64,000 nt of DNA from CAWFGS01 sp963815535 (GTDB lineage Bacteria > Pseudomonadota > Alphaproteobacteria > Sphingomonadales > Sphingomonadaceae): assembly GCA_963815535.1 (NCBI GenBank), contig CAWFGS010000007.1, forward strand, positions 1 through 64,000. The letters run 5' to 3'. The position numbers and the translations under genes are program-made. Below are positions 63,995-64,000 of the stretch, in pieces. Within the stretch, counting starts at the first letter, position 1, and each line of letters starts with the position of its first letter. The notes beneath the pieces were generated by a model. The model searched no databases, was not told the DNA's origin, and was given only the letters and a program-made list of their open reading frames with translations.

Positions 63995-64000
63995 GGAATT

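Overview
The window looks like chromosomal DNA of an alphaproteobacterium of the order Sphingomonadales (Sphingomonadaceae or Erythrobacteraceae type). Support: high GC by eye, a ketocarotenoid pair crtW-crtZ, the rimP-nusA-ylxR-infB-rbfA block followed further on by truB-rpsO-pnp, a monothiol glutaredoxin/BolA pair, a DUF1476 protein, a single long RelA/SpoT protein and a Psp locus under sigma-54. I see no insertion sequence, phage, CRISPR array or rRNA. Two tRNAs are present, Ser(GGA) and Arg(TCT).

Sequence quality matters for reading this window. Many genes, including essential ones (infC, infB, rpsO, truB, pnp, hemF), are broken by single-base insertions or losses, often in runs of G or C, while homology continues in another frame. 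The first ~7.2 kb is by far the worst, as at a low-coverage contig end. I treat most of these as sequence errors and annotate whole genes across the shifts.

Layout. 1-7.2 kb: end of a CPA1 cation/proton antiporter, a TPM-domain lipoprotein, a cystathionine gamma-synthase-family enzyme with a structured leader, a DASS transporter, an orphan lipoprotein, infC (apparent ATA start), pdeM and hemF. 7.2-10.2 kb: a Doc/AbrB toxin-antitoxin pair, the RelA/SpoT enzyme and a sphingomonad-type inverted repeat. 10.2-18.3 kb: secreted cyclophilin, tRNA-Ser, two unknown secreted proteins, a LuxR-type HTH joined to a hydrolase-like domain without its catalytic Ser and His, an AI-2E-family permease, a 12-residue peptide gene and a CHASE2-EAL phosphodiesterase. 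18.5-28.5 kb: cydAB plus DUF2474, MFS pump, GST, ABC-F, an RsuA/RluE-family pseudouridine synthase, a ribosomal oxygenase-type protein and acyl-CoA dehydrogenase. 28.6-35.3 kb: ppk-ppx, ribB with a degenerate second domain, queuosine precursor transporter, tRNA-Arg, NUDIX. 35.4-41.2 kb: a possible sigma-54 small RNA, then a long minus-strand operon leuC - zinc-ribbon protein - small protein - leuD - quinone oxidoreductase - DUF1476 - bolA - grxD. 41.2-43.9 kb: thioesterase, crtW-crtZ, Pmp3, sufE. 43.9-48.1 kb: an expanded psp operon with three further PspB-like proteins in addition to PspB, divergent from pspF. 48.2-64 kb: translation and RNA genes (rimP, nusA, ylxR, infB, DUF1697, rbfA, tdk, M50 protease, glpD on the minus strand, truB, rpsO, pnp), then an AstE-type peptidase, a spermidine synthase-like protein and DUF1993.

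Points of most interest: the expanded Psp operon, the HTH/pseudo-hydrolase regulator, the tiny Trp-rich peptide gene with its own signals, and the possible sigma-54 small RNA at 35.43-35.55 kb.
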